Source of the DNA: Alteromonadaceae bacterium
Lineage (GTDB): Bacteria > Pseudomonadota > Gammaproteobacteria > Enterobacterales > Alteromonadaceae
Direction of reading: 5' to 3'
DNA length: 64,000 nucleotides
Assembly: GCA_013216015.1 (NCBI GenBank)
Contig: JABSOI010000011.1
Span: 94,459 to 158,458, forward strand
Below, piece after piece: positions 27,379-37,819 of this stretch. How positions within the stretch are numbered: the first letter of the stretch is position 1; every line of letters starts with the position of its first letter. Both the position numbers and the translations under genes were made by a program. The notes under the pieces were generated by a model. It made no database searches. It saw nothing but the letters and a program-made list of their open reading frames with translations, and was not told the origin of the DNA.

Positions 27379-28257
27379 ATGGATTTGAAATCACTGGCAA
27401 TGTTTAAACATTTAGCACAAAGCTTACATTTTGGTAAAACGTCTCTAGCATTTCATGTGAGTCCGTCAACCTTAAGTCGCGCCCTGCAACGAATGGAAGA
27501 TGAAACGGGATGTGTTTTGTTACATCGTGATAATCGCAAGGTACTTTTAACCGATGCTGGCAGGCAATTCCAACTTTATGCCGAGCAACAACTTGAGCAA
27601 TGGCAGCTGCTAAAGCTTTCCCTGAATCAACAACAAGCTGAATTAACAGGGAAATTACATATTTATTGTTCGGTTACTGCGGCTTATAGTCATTTGCCGC
27701 CATTGCTTGATCGTTTTCGTCAAGAGCATCCACTCGTTGAAATAATGTTAACCACCGGAGATGCAGCAGACGCGCTTGAACAAGTTCAGCAACAAGGGGT
27801 AGATTTTGCTATTGCTGCTAAACCTGAAAATTTATCGGGTTGTTTTTATTTTCATCATTTAGCTGAAATACCGATAGCTGTGATCGCTCCGACAATGGCA
27901 TGTAAAGTTCAGCAGTTACTTCAGCGAGAGGCATTGGATTGGTCAAAAATCCCTATTATTTTACCCGAGCATGGCCCTGCCCGAAAGCGCTTCGAACAAT
28001 GGTATCGAAAAAAACAACAAGGCAAACCGAATATCTACGCTACGGTTTCTGGTCACGAAGCACTCGTTAGTATGGTTGCCTTAGGTTGCGGTGTTGGTAT
28101 TTCACCACAGGTGGTTGTTGATAATAGTCCGGTAAAAGATCGGGTGCAATATTTATCACAGGTGGGAAAAATAGCACCTTTTGAGTTAGGTGTTTGTTGT
28201 TTAAAGCAACGTCGTCAGCAGCCTCTACTTAAGGCTTTCTTTGAAGCGATAAGTTGA
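27379..28257 (+). CDS. ilvY: LysR-type regulator IlvY
   Basis: LysR regulator of 292 residues. The winged helix covers about 1-60 (FHVSPSTLSRALQRMEDETGCVLLHRDNR), and the effector domain follows from about 90. The residues LHFGKTSLAFHVSPSTLSR and position divergent from ilvC identify IlvY. It would activate ilvC when acetohydroxy acids build up and probably represses itself. It is convergent with comM with only 15 bases between stops. Confidence 0.92.
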   Translation: MDLKSLAMFKHLAQSLHFGKTSLAFHVSPSTLSRALQRMEDETGCVLLHRDNRKVLLTDAGRQFQLYAEQQLEQWQLLKLSLNQQQAELTGKLHIYCSVTAAYSHLPPLLDRFRQEHPLVEIMLTTGDAADALEQVQQQGVDFAIAAKPENLSGCFYFHHLAEIPIAVIAPTMACKVQQLLQREALDWSKIPIILPEHGPARKRFEQWYRKKQQGKPNIYATVSGHEALVSMVALGCGVGISPQVVVDNSPVKDRVQYLSQVGKIAPFELGVCCLKQRRQQPLLKAFFEAIS

Positions 28258-28272
28258 TGCGATACGCCAGAT

Positions 28273-29805
28273 TCAGAGTCCTTGGGTTAAATGTCGCAAT
28301 AACCGATCCATAGCCCTATATGATAAAGCCTCAATGAGGTGTTCATGTTCAATATTCTCTATTGCTTTAATATCAGCTATGGTTCTGGAAATTTTTAGAA
28401 TTTTGTGGTGTGCCCGGGTTGATAATCCCAGTTTTTCTACTGCGAGTTCTAAAAACTCATTATTTTCGGCATTCAAATTACAGTGTAGCCTGACTTCTGC
28501 ACTGCCCAGGTGAGCGTTAGCTTTTCCTTGTCGCATTATTTGTCGTTGTCGGCATGCCTGTACCCTTTGCTGGATCTGGGCGCTGGTTTCAATCTTATTT
28601 ACTGAATTAATATTAGCCGAATTGGCCCATATGCCTTTAGGTAATCGGGCAACTTCTATTTGAATATCTATACGGTCAAGAAATGGACCTGATAATCGAT
28701 TTAAGTAGCGCAACACTTGCTCAGGGGTACTGCGATTATCATTGTAAAATCCTGTTGGACTGGGATTCATTGCTGCAACCAATTGAAAGCGCGCTGGAAA
28801 GGTTTGTTTGTGCATAGCTCTGGAAATGGTGACTTCGCCAGATTCCATAGGTTCACGAAGCACATCGAGTACTTTTCGCTCGTATTCAGGTAATTCATCA
28901 AGAAATAAAACGCCATTATGTGCTAATGAAATTTCCCCCGGTTGCGGCTGGCTACCACCACCAACTAATGCGGCTGATGACGCGGTGTGATGCGGAGCTC
29001 GAAAGGGTCGGGTCAGCCAGGAGTTAGAGTCTATCTGCTGATGGCAAATTGATTTTATTGCAGCTGTAGCTAAAGCCTCTTGTTCAGTCATTTCGGGTAA
29101 AATACCGGGTAGCCGACTGGCCAACATGGTTTTCCCTGTACCCGGAGGGCCGATAAAAAGTAAGTTATGTGAACCACTTGCTGCAATTTCAAGTGCTCGT
29201 TTTGCTAAGGGTTGACCAATAACATCAGCAATATCTAATTGATCTTTAATGTGAACTTTTTGGTGTGTACTTTCTTCTACAAATGGTAATGGCTGCTGTC
29301 GGGCAAAATGTGGATATAACTGAGTTAAATGTTCAATTGCATGTATATTTGCTTGTTTTACCCAACTTGCTTGTTCGGCGTTTTGTTTGGGTATAATCAA
29401 AGCTCGGTTGCTTTTACTACAGGCCATCGCCATAGGTATTTCACCAATAATAGGTCGAAGTTCACCGGATAATGCCAATTCTCCGGCAAACTCATAAGCG
29501 CTTAAATCTGTTTGTGGTAATTGTTCTGACGCAGCGAGAATGCCTACTGCAATGGGTAAATCAAATCGGCCGCCTTCTTTGGGCAGATCAGCAGGTGCCA
29601 AGTTTACGGTAATACGTTTTGCCGGAAATTCATAACCACAATTGATAATCGCACTGCGCACCCGCTCTTTAGATTCTTTTACTGAAGTTTCGGGTAACCC
29701 AACAATATTGAAAGCAGGTAAACCATTGGCCAAGTGCACTTCAACGGTAACCAGAGGAGATTCAAGGCCGATACGGGCTCGGCTGTAGACGTATGATAAT
29801 GACAT
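28273..29805 (-). CDS. comM: ComM (YifB), Mg-chelatase-like AAA+ helicase
   Basis: A 510-residue protein with N-terminal Lon-type fold domain (about 1-180), then an AAA+ domain with Walker A GPPGTGKTMLA and Walker B LFLDELPEY, and a C-terminal Mg-chelatase subdomain. ComM is a hexameric helicase that promotes branch migration during natural transformation; the gene is widely kept in gammaproteobacteria, including ones not known to be competent. It lies between ilvY and the ilvGMDA leader, as yifB does in E. coli. Confidence 0.93.
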   Translation of the reverse strand: MSLSYVYSRARIGLESPLVTVEVHLANGLPAFNIVGLPETSVKESKERVRSAIINCGYEFPAKRITVNLAPADLPKEGGRFDLPIAVGILAASEQLPQTDLSAYEFAGELALSGELRPIIGEIPMAMACSKSNRALIIPKQNAEQASWVKQANIHAIEHLTQLYPHFARQQPLPFVEESTHQKVHIKDQLDIADVIGQPLAKRALEIAASGSHNLLFIGPPGTGKTMLASRLPGILPEMTEQEALATAAIKSICHQQIDSNSWLTRPFRAPHHTASSAALVGGGSQPQPGEISLAHNGVLFLDELPEYERKVLDVLREPMESGEVTISRAMHKQTFPARFQLVAAMNPSPTGFYNDNRSTPEQVLRYLNRLSGPFLDRIDIQIEVARLPKGIWANSANINSVNKIETSAQIQQRVQACRQRQIMRQGKANAHLGSAEVRLHCNLNAENNEFLELAVEKLGLSTRAHHKILKISRTIADIKAIENIEHEHLIEALSYRAMDRLLRHLTQGL

Positions 29806-30045
29806 AAAATTCCCTTTTAATTTTTTAAAATTTAATCCTTTAATATATTCAGTGTAATTAGTTGTTAAATAAATTGCGAGTGCTATATTTTATATTAAGG
29901 AAAGAAAATAAAATATGTCCTTTAAAAATGCTATAACAAAAAGCTTGCGTTAAACATTAGACTTATGGTACTAATCTTAATAGGTTGAAACCAACAGACT
30001 TTATTGCAATAATATTGTAAGAAAAAACAGGATTACCGAATAAAT

Positions 30046-30117
30046 ATGCAAAAATTTAGCTTAGTGATTATTAACATTCTCATCGTGGTGATTATAAAAT
30101 CATCGCGGGGGTATTAG
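30046..30117 (+). CDS. ilvL: ilv operon leader peptide IlvL
   Basis: A 23-residue peptide, MQKFSLVIINILIVVIIK followed by SSRGY. Eleven of 23 residues are Ile, Val or Leu, the signature of an attenuation leader. Starvation for charged branched-chain tRNAs would stall ribosomes within the Ile/Val run. It precedes a strong terminator and the ilvG gene, matching the ilvL-ilvGMEDA layout of E. coli although the sequence is its own. Confidence 0.9.
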   Translation: MQKFSLVIINILIVVIIKSSRGY

Positions 30118-30182
30118 TTGAGCTAAAGAAAATAGCGAACAGAACTACCAACCCCCGTACTGAAAAGCACGGGGGTTTTTTT
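30104..30182 (+). terminator. ilv attenuator (antiterminator and terminator)
   Basis: The terminator stem pairs AACCCCCGT (30150-30158) with ACGGGGGTT (30169-30177), followed by seven T. An alternative pairing of CGGGGGT at 30106-30112, within the end of the leader peptide gene, with ACCCCCG at 30151-30157 would break the terminator. Ribosome position on ilvL should therefore decide read-through into ilvG. Confidence 0.9.
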
Positions 30183-30300
30183 ATAACTACTTTTTGGAGA
30201 GGAAATTATTTAATTAAAATAGCGGTATTTTTGCTTAAGTTAATAATTGTAAAAACACAAGTGGAAAGTGAATGATAATTGAATAGTTTTAAACGAGCAC

Positions 30301-31992
30301 ATGGTAAGCAAAAAACCTCAAACTGGCGGAACAGTATTATTTAACGTGTTACAGCAACATGGAGTTGAACACGTTTTTGGCTACCCGGGTGGTGCTATTA
30401 TGCCGATTTATGACGCTTTATATGACAGTGATATTAAACATTTTCTTTGTCGTCATGAGCAAGGGGCATCATTTTCTGCAATTGGTTATGCCCGAGCGTC
30501 TCAAAAAGTAGGAGTTTGCCTGGCAACTTCAGGACCAGGAGCAACAAATTTAATCACTGGCCTTGCCGATGCGTTAGCAGATTCAATTCCTGTCGTTGCC
30601 ATTACAGGGCAAGTGGCAACTTCTTCTATGGGCTCTGATGCTTTTCAGGAAATAGACATTTTTGGTTTGTCATTAGCCTGTACCAAACATTCTTTTCAGG
30701 TACGTGATGTAAATGAGCTTGCAGACATCTTGCATCAGGCATTTGCTATCGCTCTTGAAGGTCGTCAAGGGCCCGTGTTAGTAGATATTCCAAAAGATAT
30801 TCAGCTGGCTATTGTTGATAAACCAGTAGACAACATTTACGTTGCTAAACGGACATTAGTTGATAGTAAGGTTAATCCCCAATTGAAAATAGAGTCCGCG
30901 AATATAGGTACGGCGCTGGCGCTATTGAAACAAGCTAAAAAACCAATACTTTATGTAGGTGGTGGTGTTGGTATGGCTGATGCGGTTACAGAATTGCGAG
31001 AGTTTATTTCTGTTACAGATATACCCAGTGTGTCAACGTTAAAAGGATTGGGTGCAGTAAATCCTTCCGATGAGTGTTATTTAGGTATGCTTGGTATGCA
31101 TGGCACTAAAGCTGCGAATTTTGCCGTACAGCGATGTGATTTATTAATTGCTGTAGGTGCTCGGTTTGACGACAGGGTTACCGGAAAACTTGCGGAATTT
31201 GCACCACATGCCAAGATTATTCATTTTGATATAGATCAAGCCGAAATTAATAAACGTCGTAAAGTTGATGTATCTATTTTAGGCGACTTAAAAGTTAATT
31301 TACCAGCGTTGGCAGCTCCTTTATCGATTCATGAATGGCATGGCGAATGTAAGCACATGCGCGAAAGTTTTGTCTGGCAATATGATCATCCGGGGGAAAC
31401 TATTTTTGCGCCAGCAGTATTAAGTGAAATTAGCCGTACGATGGTGAAAAATACCGTAGTTACTACAGATGTGGGGCAGCATCAAATGTGGGCGGCACAA
31501 CATATGACATTTGAACACCCTACTAATTTTTTAACCAGTGGTGGCATGGGTACTATGGGCTTTGGGGTGCCTGCCGCTATTGGTGCACAAATAAGTCGCC
31601 CAGACGATACTGTAATTGCGGTAACGGGAGATGGTTCTTTTATGATGAATGTTCAAGAACTATCAACAATTAAACGTTTTCAACTTCCAGTAAAAATAGT
31701 CCTTATTGATAACAGTAAGTTAGGAATGGTTCGTCAGTGGCAGGACTTATTTTTTGATGGTCGTTTAAGTGAAACAGATTTATCAGACAACCCGGACTTT
31801 GTCATGTTGGCCAATGCCTTTGATATCAAGTCAAAAGTGATCACCAAAAAAGAACAAGTCAGCGCAGCAATTAATGAAATGTTAACTCATGAAGGTGCCT
31901 ATTTACTGCAAGTAAAAATAGATGCCAGTGATAATGTCTGGCCTTTAGTACCCCCAAATACCGCAAATGATAAAATGATGGAGAGCACCTAA
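30301..31992 (+). CDS. ilvG: Acetolactate synthase II large subunit IlvG
   Basis: ThDP-dependent acetohydroxyacid synthase catalytic subunit, 563 residues and intact (the K-12 version of this gene is frameshifted). Catalytic glutamate E53 lies in CRHEQGASF; the ThDP motif begins [12 protein letters not shown]. It condenses pyruvate with pyruvate or 2-ketobutyrate. ilvM follows after one base. No strong ribosome site precedes the ATG. Confidence 0.96.
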   Translation: MVSKKPQTGGTVLFNVLQQHGVEHVFGYPGGAIMPIYDALYDSDIKHFLCRHEQGASFSAIGYARASQKVGVCLATSGPGATNLITGLADALADSIPVVAITGQVATSSMGSDAFQEIDIFGLSLACTKHSFQVRDVNELADILHQAFAIALEGRQGPVLVDIPKDIQLAIVDKPVDNIYVAKRTLVDSKVNPQLKIESANIGTALALLKQAKKPILYVGGGVGMADAVTELREFISVTDIPSVSTLKGLGAVNPSDECYLGMLGMHGTKAANFAVQRCDLLIAVGARFDDRVTGKLAEFAPHAKIIHFDIDQAEINKRRKVDVSILGDLKVNLPALAAPLSIHEWHGECKHMRESFVWQYDHPGETIFAPAVLSEISRTMVKNTVVTTDVGQHQMWAAQHMTFEHPTNFLTSGGMGTMGFGVPAAIGAQISRPDDTVIAVTGDGSFMMNVQELSTIKRFQLPVKIVLIDNSKLGMVRQWQDLFFDGRLSETDLSDNPDFVMLANAFDIKSKVITKKEQVSAAINEMLTHEGAYLLQVKIDASDNVWPLVPPNTANDKMMEST

Positions 31993-31993
31993 T

Positions 31994-32251
31994 ATGCAAC
32001 AACATACTTTACGGATAACCGCACAAGATCAACCAACTGTTCTGGAGCGCTTGTTACAAGTGACTCGTTACAGAGGTTTTATTGTTACAGGCATGACCAT
32101 GTTTGGGAGGGTTGATGAAAGTGTTCTGGATATTGAACTAACCGTACAAAGTGAAAAATCAATAGATCATTTACATAACCAGTTAAACAAATTAATTGAT
32201 GTAGATGGTATTAGTGTTAAGAAAAGCGATGCTTTGCAGTGTCCTACGTAA
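31994..32251 (+). CDS. ilvM: Acetolactate synthase II small subunit IlvM
   Basis: An 85-residue ACT-domain regulatory subunit (MQQHTLRITAQDQPTVLERLLQVTRYRGF). Short IlvM-type subunits keep the IlvG enzyme active; AHAS II of this type is largely insensitive to valine. One base separates it from ilvG, so the two are coupled. Confidence 0.93.
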   Translation: MQQHTLRITAQDQPTVLERLLQVTRYRGFIVTGMTMFGRVDESVLDIELTVQSEKSIDHLHNQLNKLIDVDGISVKKSDALQCPT

Positions 32252-32421
32252 ATTGTATTTAGCTACTAAAATATGCCTATCCAGAAGCAAGCTAAGAGCT
32301 AACTACCGGTAGGTATCAGAGCAACTGAACGTAATAATTAAATGCAGCGAAGCACAATAAAATCTGGCTCTGCATAGACTTAACTTTACTCAAATTTAAA
32401 ATTAATGGATATCAAAATATT
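32252..32421 (+). other. ilvM-ilvD spacer where ilvE is missing
   Basis: In E. coli ilvE (branched-chain aminotransferase) stands between ilvM and ilvD. Here 170 non-coding bases replace it, with a small palindrome TACCGGTA near 32306. No remnant of ilvE was recognised. Confidence 0.6.
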
Positions 32422-34293
32422 ATGCCTAAATTAAGATCTGCAACTTCCACTCAAGGCCGTAACATGGCAGGCGCCCGGGCGCTTTGGCGCGCCACAGGCA
32501 TGACAGATGACGACTTTGGCAAACCTATTATTGCGGTAGTAAATTCATTTACCCAATTTGTTCCAGGACATGTGCATTTAAAAGATATGGGGCAATTAGT
32601 TGCTGGCGCTATTGAAAAAGCTGGTGGTGTTGCTAAAGAATTTAATACTATCGCGGTAGATGATGGCATCGCAATGGGGCATAGCGGTATGCTCTATAGT
32701 TTACCCTCCCGCGATTTAATTGCTGATTCTGTTGAATATATGATTAATGCACATTGCGCCGACGCTATGGTTTGTATTTCAAACTGCGACAAAATTACTC
32801 CGGGCATGATGATGGCGGCAATGCGTTTGAATATACCGGTAATATTTGTTTCTGGTGGGCCGATGGAAGCGGGTAAAACCAAGCTGTCAGATCAAATTAT
32901 TAAACTTGATCTGGTTGATGCCATGGTCCAAGGGGCTGATCCTAAAGTTTCTGACGAGCAAAGCGATCAAATAGAACGTTCAGCTTGCCCTACTTGTGGT
33001 TCATGCTCTGGTATGTTTACGGCGAACTCTATGAATTGTCTGGCTGAAGCGCTAGGTTTAGCCTTGCCGGGTAATGGTTCAATGCTGGCAACCCATGCAG
33101 ATCGCAAACAATTATTCCTGCAGGCAGGTGAACAAATTGTGAAACTTACGAAACGTTATTATAACGAAGACGATGAGTCAGCATTACCTCGCAACATTGC
33201 CAATAAAGCAGCGTACGAAAATGCAATGTGCCTGGACATTGCCATGGGTGGTTCAACCAATACGGTACTTCATTTATTAGCAACGGCACATGAAGCGGAT
33301 ATTGACTTTACCATGGACGATATTGATCGTTTATCCCGTTTAGTGCCACACTTGTGTAAAGTTGCACCTTCAACTCCAAAATACCATATGGAAGATGTGC
33401 ATCGTGCCGGTGGTGTTGTGGCAATATTAGGTGAATTAGCACGTGCAAATCTGTTAAAGACCGATACCGTGAACATTTTAGGTACTACTTTAGCTCAATT
33501 GCTGGCCAAATATGATGTTACCGTTACTGAAGATCAGGCAATAAAAGATTTTTACCGTGCTGGCCCTGCTGGTATTCGTACCACCCGGGCATTCAGTCAA
33601 AATTGTCGCTACGATAGTTTAGATGTTGACCGTGAAAACGGTTGTATTCGCACCCTGGAAAATGCCTTTTCACAAGATGGTGGTTTAGCGGTATTGTCAG
33701 GCAACATTGCCCTTAATGGTTGTATCGTTAAAACCGCAGGTGTTTCACAAGACAATTTGGTTTTTACAGGTCCTGCACATATTTTTGAAAGTCAGGATGA
33801 CGCTGTAGCCGGCATTCTAGACGGTAAAGTAGTTGCTGGTGAAGTCGTGGTTATTCGTTATGAAGGACCTAAAGGTGGTCCTGGCATGCAGGAAATGTTG
33901 TATCCAACAACGTACCTGAAATCTATGGGGTTAGGTAAAGCGTGTGCATTGATCACTGATGGTCGGTTTTCTGGTGGTACTTCGGGTTTATCTATTGGTC
34001 ATGTTTCTCCGGAAGCTGCTGATGGCGGTGCAATAGCTTTGGTTGAAAAGGGGGACATTATTCATATTGATATTCCTAATCGTGTAATTAAACTCAATGT
34101 TAGTGATGAAGAATTAGCGCAGCGAAAAGTTGCAATGGCTGCAAAAGGTAAACAAGCCTGGAAACCGGTAGATCGCGTACGCCCAATTAGTTATGCCCTG
34201 AAAAATTATGCCATGTTAGCCACTAGTGCCGACAAAGGAGCGGTACGTAATCGTGCTCTGCTTGACGGTAATGAAGAAAATGGTGAAACCTGA
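32422..34293 (+). CDS. ilvD: Dihydroxy-acid dehydratase IlvD
   Basis: Iron-sulphur dehydratase of 623 residues, penultimate step of valine and isoleucine synthesis. Cluster cysteines are in [12 protein letters not shown] (about 118-129) and [11 protein letters not shown] (about 189-199), with the neighbouring lysine K124 of NCDK expected to be the carbamylated magnesium ligand. [11 protein letters not shown] near the C-terminus is also diagnostic. It overlaps ilvA by one base (TGATG). Confidence 0.96.
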   Translation: MPKLRSATSTQGRNMAGARALWRATGMTDDDFGKPIIAVVNSFTQFVPGHVHLKDMGQLVAGAIEKAGGVAKEFNTIAVDDGIAMGHSGMLYSLPSRDLIADSVEYMINAHCADAMVCISNCDKITPGMMMAAMRLNIPVIFVSGGPMEAGKTKLSDQIIKLDLVDAMVQGADPKVSDEQSDQIERSACPTCGSCSGMFTANSMNCLAEALGLALPGNGSMLATHADRKQLFLQAGEQIVKLTKRYYNEDDESALPRNIANKAAYENAMCLDIAMGGSTNTVLHLLATAHEADIDFTMDDIDRLSRLVPHLCKVAPSTPKYHMEDVHRAGGVVAILGELARANLLKTDTVNILGTTLAQLLAKYDVTVTEDQAIKDFYRAGPAGIRTTRAFSQNCRYDSLDVDRENGCIRTLENAFSQDGGLAVLSGNIALNGCIVKTAGVSQDNLVFTGPAHIFESQDDAVAGILDGKVVAGEVVVIRYEGPKGGPGMQEMLYPTTYLKSMGLGKACALITDGRFSGGTSGLSIGHVSPEAADGGAIALVEKGDIIHIDIPNRVIKLNVSDEELAQRKVAMAAKGKQAWKPVDRVRPISYALKNYAMLATSADKGAVRNRALLDGNEENGET

Positions 34294-35888
34294 TGACCGA
34301 AACTGAAAGTCTTGAGTTTAGTGAAAATCGTATACTGATCGAAAATCAGGAACTCGCGCTGGATTACTTACGCCGAATTCTGATAGCACCTGTTTATGAT
34401 GTTGCAGTAGAAACTGAATTAACACCATTAACAAAGTTATCAACGCGCTTAGGGCATCAAATTTTCTTGAAGCGAGAAGATCAGCAGCCCGTGCATTCCT
34501 TTAAGTTGCGCGGTGCTTATAATAAATTATCAAATTTGTCTGAAGAACAGTGTATTCACGGTGTGGTTGCTGCTTCTGCCGGCAATCATGCTCAAGGATT
34601 AGCATTGGCAGCAAATAAACTGGGTATTAGCGCTACTATTGTAATGCCAATTACCACTCCAGATATTAAAGTTGATAATGTTCGTCGTTTGGGTGGGGAA
34701 GTTCGTTTAATTGGCAAAAGTTTTAATGAAGCACAAATTGCATCGATTGCTTTTGCCCGCGATGAAAATAAAACGTTGATACATCCGTTTGATGATGTAG
34801 ATGTTATTGCAGGTCAAGGTACAGTCGCGAGAGAATTATTGCAGCAGCAACCAAATCTTGATGTGGTGTTTATACCTGTTGGTGGAGGTGGTTTGTTAGC
34901 CGGCATGGCGGTTTATTTAAAACAATTGCGACCTGACATAAAAATTATTGGCGTAGAAGCTCAAGACTCTGCGTGTTTAAAGGCTGCTATGGAAGCGGGT
35001 GAACCGACAGATCTGGAGGAGGTTGGATTATTTGCTGACGGTGTTGCAGTAAAGCGTATTGGCCAACATACTTTTAATTTGATCCAACGTTATTGTGATG
35101 AAGTGATCACGGTGACGACGGATGAAATTTGTTCTTCAATTAAAGATATTTTTGAACAAACCAGAGTTATTGCAGAGCCAGCTGGTGCTGTTTCTTTGGC
35201 TGGTTTACAAAAATATTGTCTAAGTAACAAAACAAATTCTCAAGGTAATGAGTCGTTAGCCGCTATTTTGTCCGGGGCAAATATGAACTTTCATAGTTTG
35301 CGTTATGTTTCAGAGCGTTGTGAATTAGGCGAGAAAAAAGAAGCTATATTATCGGTGGCAATACCTGAAGAAAAAGGAAGTTTTAGACTATTCTGTAAAA
35401 CACTGGCTGGGCGGGTGATCACCGAGTTTAATTATCGTTATGTTGGCGCTTGTGCAAAACAAAAGCAAGCGAATATATTTGTAGGTGTTCGACTTGGAAG
35501 TGAAGTTGATGAACGTCAGAAATTAGTGAACTTATTACAGCAAGCTAATTATCAAGTTAATGATTTTACCGATAATGAATTAGCAAAATTGCATGTTCGC
35601 TATATGATAGGTGGCCCAATAGCAGCACCGATGCAAGAGCGGATCTTTCGTTTTGAATTCCCGGAATATCCGGGAGCATTAGAATTATTTCTGGAGACAT
35701 TAGGTGAACTCTGGAATATCACCCTATTTCATTACCGTAATCATGGCGCGGCTTTCGGGCAGGTTTTAGCAGGATTCGAAGTTGAAAATGAAGACCAACT
35801 TGAGTTTTTCAATCACTTAAAAGCTCTGGGTTATCAGTGGCAGGAAGAAACTGATAATGAGGTTTATCAGGAGTTTTTAACTGAGTAG
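34293..35888 (+). CDS. ilvA: Threonine deaminase IlvA (biosynthetic)
   Basis: PLP enzyme of 531 residues that converts threonine to 2-ketobutyrate. The cofactor lysine is K71 in SFKLRGAYNKL; the glycine loop is PVGGGGLLAGM. Two ACT-like regulatory domains occupy roughly residues 340-520, as in the isoleucine-inhibited biosynthetic form. The start ATG overlaps the ilvD stop (TGATG), showing translational coupling at the end of ilvGMDA. Confidence 0.96.
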   Translation: MTETESLEFSENRILIENQELALDYLRRILIAPVYDVAVETELTPLTKLSTRLGHQIFLKREDQQPVHSFKLRGAYNKLSNLSEEQCIHGVVAASAGNHAQGLALAANKLGISATIVMPITTPDIKVDNVRRLGGEVRLIGKSFNEAQIASIAFARDENKTLIHPFDDVDVIAGQGTVARELLQQQPNLDVVFIPVGGGGLLAGMAVYLKQLRPDIKIIGVEAQDSACLKAAMEAGEPTDLEEVGLFADGVAVKRIGQHTFNLIQRYCDEVITVTTDEICSSIKDIFEQTRVIAEPAGAVSLAGLQKYCLSNKTNSQGNESLAAILSGANMNFHSLRYVSERCELGEKKEAILSVAIPEEKGSFRLFCKTLAGRVITEFNYRYVGACAKQKQANIFVGVRLGSEVDERQKLVNLLQQANYQVNDFTDNELAKLHVRYMIGGPIAAPMQERIFRFEFPEYPGALELFLETLGELWNITLFHYRNHGAAFGQVLAGFEVENEDQLEFFNHLKALGYQWQEETDNEVYQEFLTE

Positions 35889-36053
35889 TGTCCATCCATA
35901 AACGGATGTCTCACTGGCACAATATAAACACCACAGGATAAGGTTCTTTAGAATGACTAAACGTCCATATCTTGTAGCGTTTATATTGCACCACTGGATC
36001 GCCTTCGCTACGACTCCGTTTCAGGACAAATACGAAGTAACTTTCTATCATTT

Positions 36054-36090
36054 TCATATGAATTCATATTGCATATATGAATTCATATGA
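36054..36090. repeat. Nested perfect inverted repeat
   Basis: Arms 36054-36069 and 36075-36090 are perfectly complementary (16 bp, 5-base loop), and each arm is itself built on a 14-bp palindrome, ATATGAATTCATAT. A weaker related piece follows near 36100. It lies between the ilvA stop and an AAA-type gene relic in a 410-base gap with no other gene. Confidence 0.85.
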
Positions 36091-36129
36091 GCATTGTGAA
36101 TTTATATGAAAAGTTGATGAGAAAACCTC

Positions 36130-36258
36130 ATGAGTGATAATTGGCACTATCCACGATCTGAGTTAGCCAAGCAATATGCAATGCGTTTGCAAGATACTTT
36201 GTTTTCAAGAATTGCTACGTATTATTGTTTTTGGCTAAATTTAGAGTTAATTTCTTAG
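36130..36258 (+). pseudogene. N-terminal relic of a putative AAA-type ATP-binding protein
   Basis: A 42-codon frame begins MSDNWHYPRSELAKQYAMRL and loses sense after LFSRIA. The WxYPR-x-LAxxY opening resembles a group of bacterial AAA proteins that continue with APRR-x-GKTEFL, the P-loop, which is missing here. I read it as a truncated remnant; recognition is from memory of the motif and is tentative. Confidence 0.4.
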
Positions 36259-36298
36259 TTTTAAGGTACTAGTGCATTGTTGCATAACGTGGTAGACG

Positions 36299-36757
36299 TT
36301 ACGGTTCTAAAGGAATATTCAATCCAATTTTGACACTCTCCATTGCAACAGTAGAGTGAAACTTTTGAATATTGAGATTGTTAAAGAATAATTTTCGGGT
36401 TAATTGTTCATACTTAAGCATATTTTCAGCGGCAATGATTAAAATAAAATCCACATTTCCCGTGACGTAGTAACATTGCTGTACTTCTTCGTGTTCAAGC
36501 ATTTGAGCTTTAAACTCATCAATAGTTTTCGCACCTCCTTGTTTCATGATGATTTCAACGATAACGGTTACGTAGCCCCCGAGTGACGAACCGTTTAGAA
36601 CAGCCACTTCTTTTTGGATAACCCCTGATCCCCGTAATTTTTTAATACGTCGTTGGCAAGCGGTTGCTGATAAACCTACTTGATGGCCAATTTCTTCAGT
36701 TGTTATTCGACTGTTTTTTTGCAGTAATTTTAAAATGTGCTTGTCAAAAACATCCAT
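36299..36757 (-). CDS. Lrp/AsnC-family transcriptional regulator
   Basis: A 152-residue Lrp/AsnC regulator. The helix-turn-helix spans about 3-45 (ITTEEIGHQVGLSATACQRRIKKL) and the RAM/ACT-like ligand domain follows from about 60. It is not Lrp itself but an amino-acid-responsive relative. It is divergent from an EamA transporter gene with 135 bases between, so it probably controls that exporter in response to an amino acid. Confidence 0.9.
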   Translation of the reverse strand: MDVFDKHILKLLQKNSRITTEEIGHQVGLSATACQRRIKKLRGSGVIQKEVAVLNGSSLGGYVTVIVEIIMKQGGAKTIDEFKAQMLEHEEVQQCYYVTGNVDFILIIAAENMLKYEQLTRKLFFNNLNIQKFHSTVAMESVKIGLNIPLEP

Positions 36758-36892
36758 AACGCAGTATTACCTCTTATAATTCGAATAAAAGCCGCAAGGC
36801 GCACCTGTAAATCAATATTTTCAGCGTAGCATCAATGCTGATCTATTAAAATAACCTCAAAGTAATAGTTTTGCATAAAGGTTTAGATTGTT

Positions 36893-37819
36893 ATGGTTAA
36901 AATAAATAATAAGAAAATGGCAGGAGCTGGATTTGGCCTTTTGGCTTCACTGCTTTGGGGTGCCTGGCCAGTTATTTCAAAACTGGCGACTAATGACAAT
37001 TTGTTGCCTGCTGATCTTACCGCTTTACGGTTTGGGGTAGCGGGCTGTTTATTGCTTCCTGTATTGCTATATCAAGGTATTAAATTAAAATATATTGCCA
37101 GAAAAGGAATAATTTTAGCTATTGCCGCTGGTGCTCCTTACGTATTACTTGCTACATCAGGGTTGAGTTTTGCTCCGAATGCCCATTTTGGCATTATTGC
37201 TCCAAGTTCTATGCTGGTATTTGCAACAATTGGTAGTGTTTTATGGTTACGTGAACCTATTCGTACTGCCCGCGTGCTTGGTGTTTTACTTATTTTGTCG
37301 GGGATCCTTGTCGTAGGAGGCAATAGTCTGAGTGACGTTTCCATTGATACTCTGCTTGGTGATCTGATGTTTCTGGGATGTGGTTTGCTTTGGGCCAGTT
37401 ATACTCTGCTTTGTAAGCACTGGGACATTAATCCCTGGACAGCAACAGCACTTGTATCAGTGGTTTCAATGTTCATTTACCTACCTATTTACCTGTTTGG
37501 TTTTGATAGTCAATTATCACATGTTTCCATCAACACGTTAGTACTGCAAGGTCTTTTTCAAGGTGTGGTCGTTGCTATTCTGGCTTTGTATTTCTATTCT
37601 AAAGTCGTTACTTTACTTGGTTCGGGCAAAGGGGCTATTTTTACTGCGTTGGTACCACCAGTTTCAATGTTACTTGGTGCAATTTTACTCAATGAACAAA
37701 TATCTTTGGGGGAGTACGTTGGGCTAGGTTTTGTTTGTACCGGAATGTTATTAGCTTTAGAGTTATTCCGCTTTCCCACCGCAATGCTGTTAAATAACCC
37801 CAAGGATAAGTTCATGTAA
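36893..37819 (+). CDS. EamA/DMT-family transporter
   Basis: A 308-residue inner-membrane protein with about ten hydrophobic helices in two repeats (EamA domains about 12-145 and 158-290). DMT proteins of this size export amino acids or other small metabolites. The divergent Lrp-type gene points to an amino-acid or related substrate, an inference from context. The start ATG precedes KINNKKMAGAGFGLLASLLWG, the first membrane helix. Confidence 0.88.
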   Translation: MVKINNKKMAGAGFGLLASLLWGAWPVISKLATNDNLLPADLTALRFGVAGCLLLPVLLYQGIKLKYIARKGIILAIAAGAPYVLLATSGLSFAPNAHFGIIAPSSMLVFATIGSVLWLREPIRTARVLGVLLILSGILVVGGNSLSDVSIDTLLGDLMFLGCGLLWASYTLLCKHWDINPWTATALVSVVSMFIYLPIYLFGFDSQLSHVSINTLVLQGLFQGVVVAILALYFYSKVVTLLGSGKGAIFTALVPPVSMLLGAILLNEQISLGEYVGLGFVCTGMLLALELFRFPTAMLLNNPKDKFM

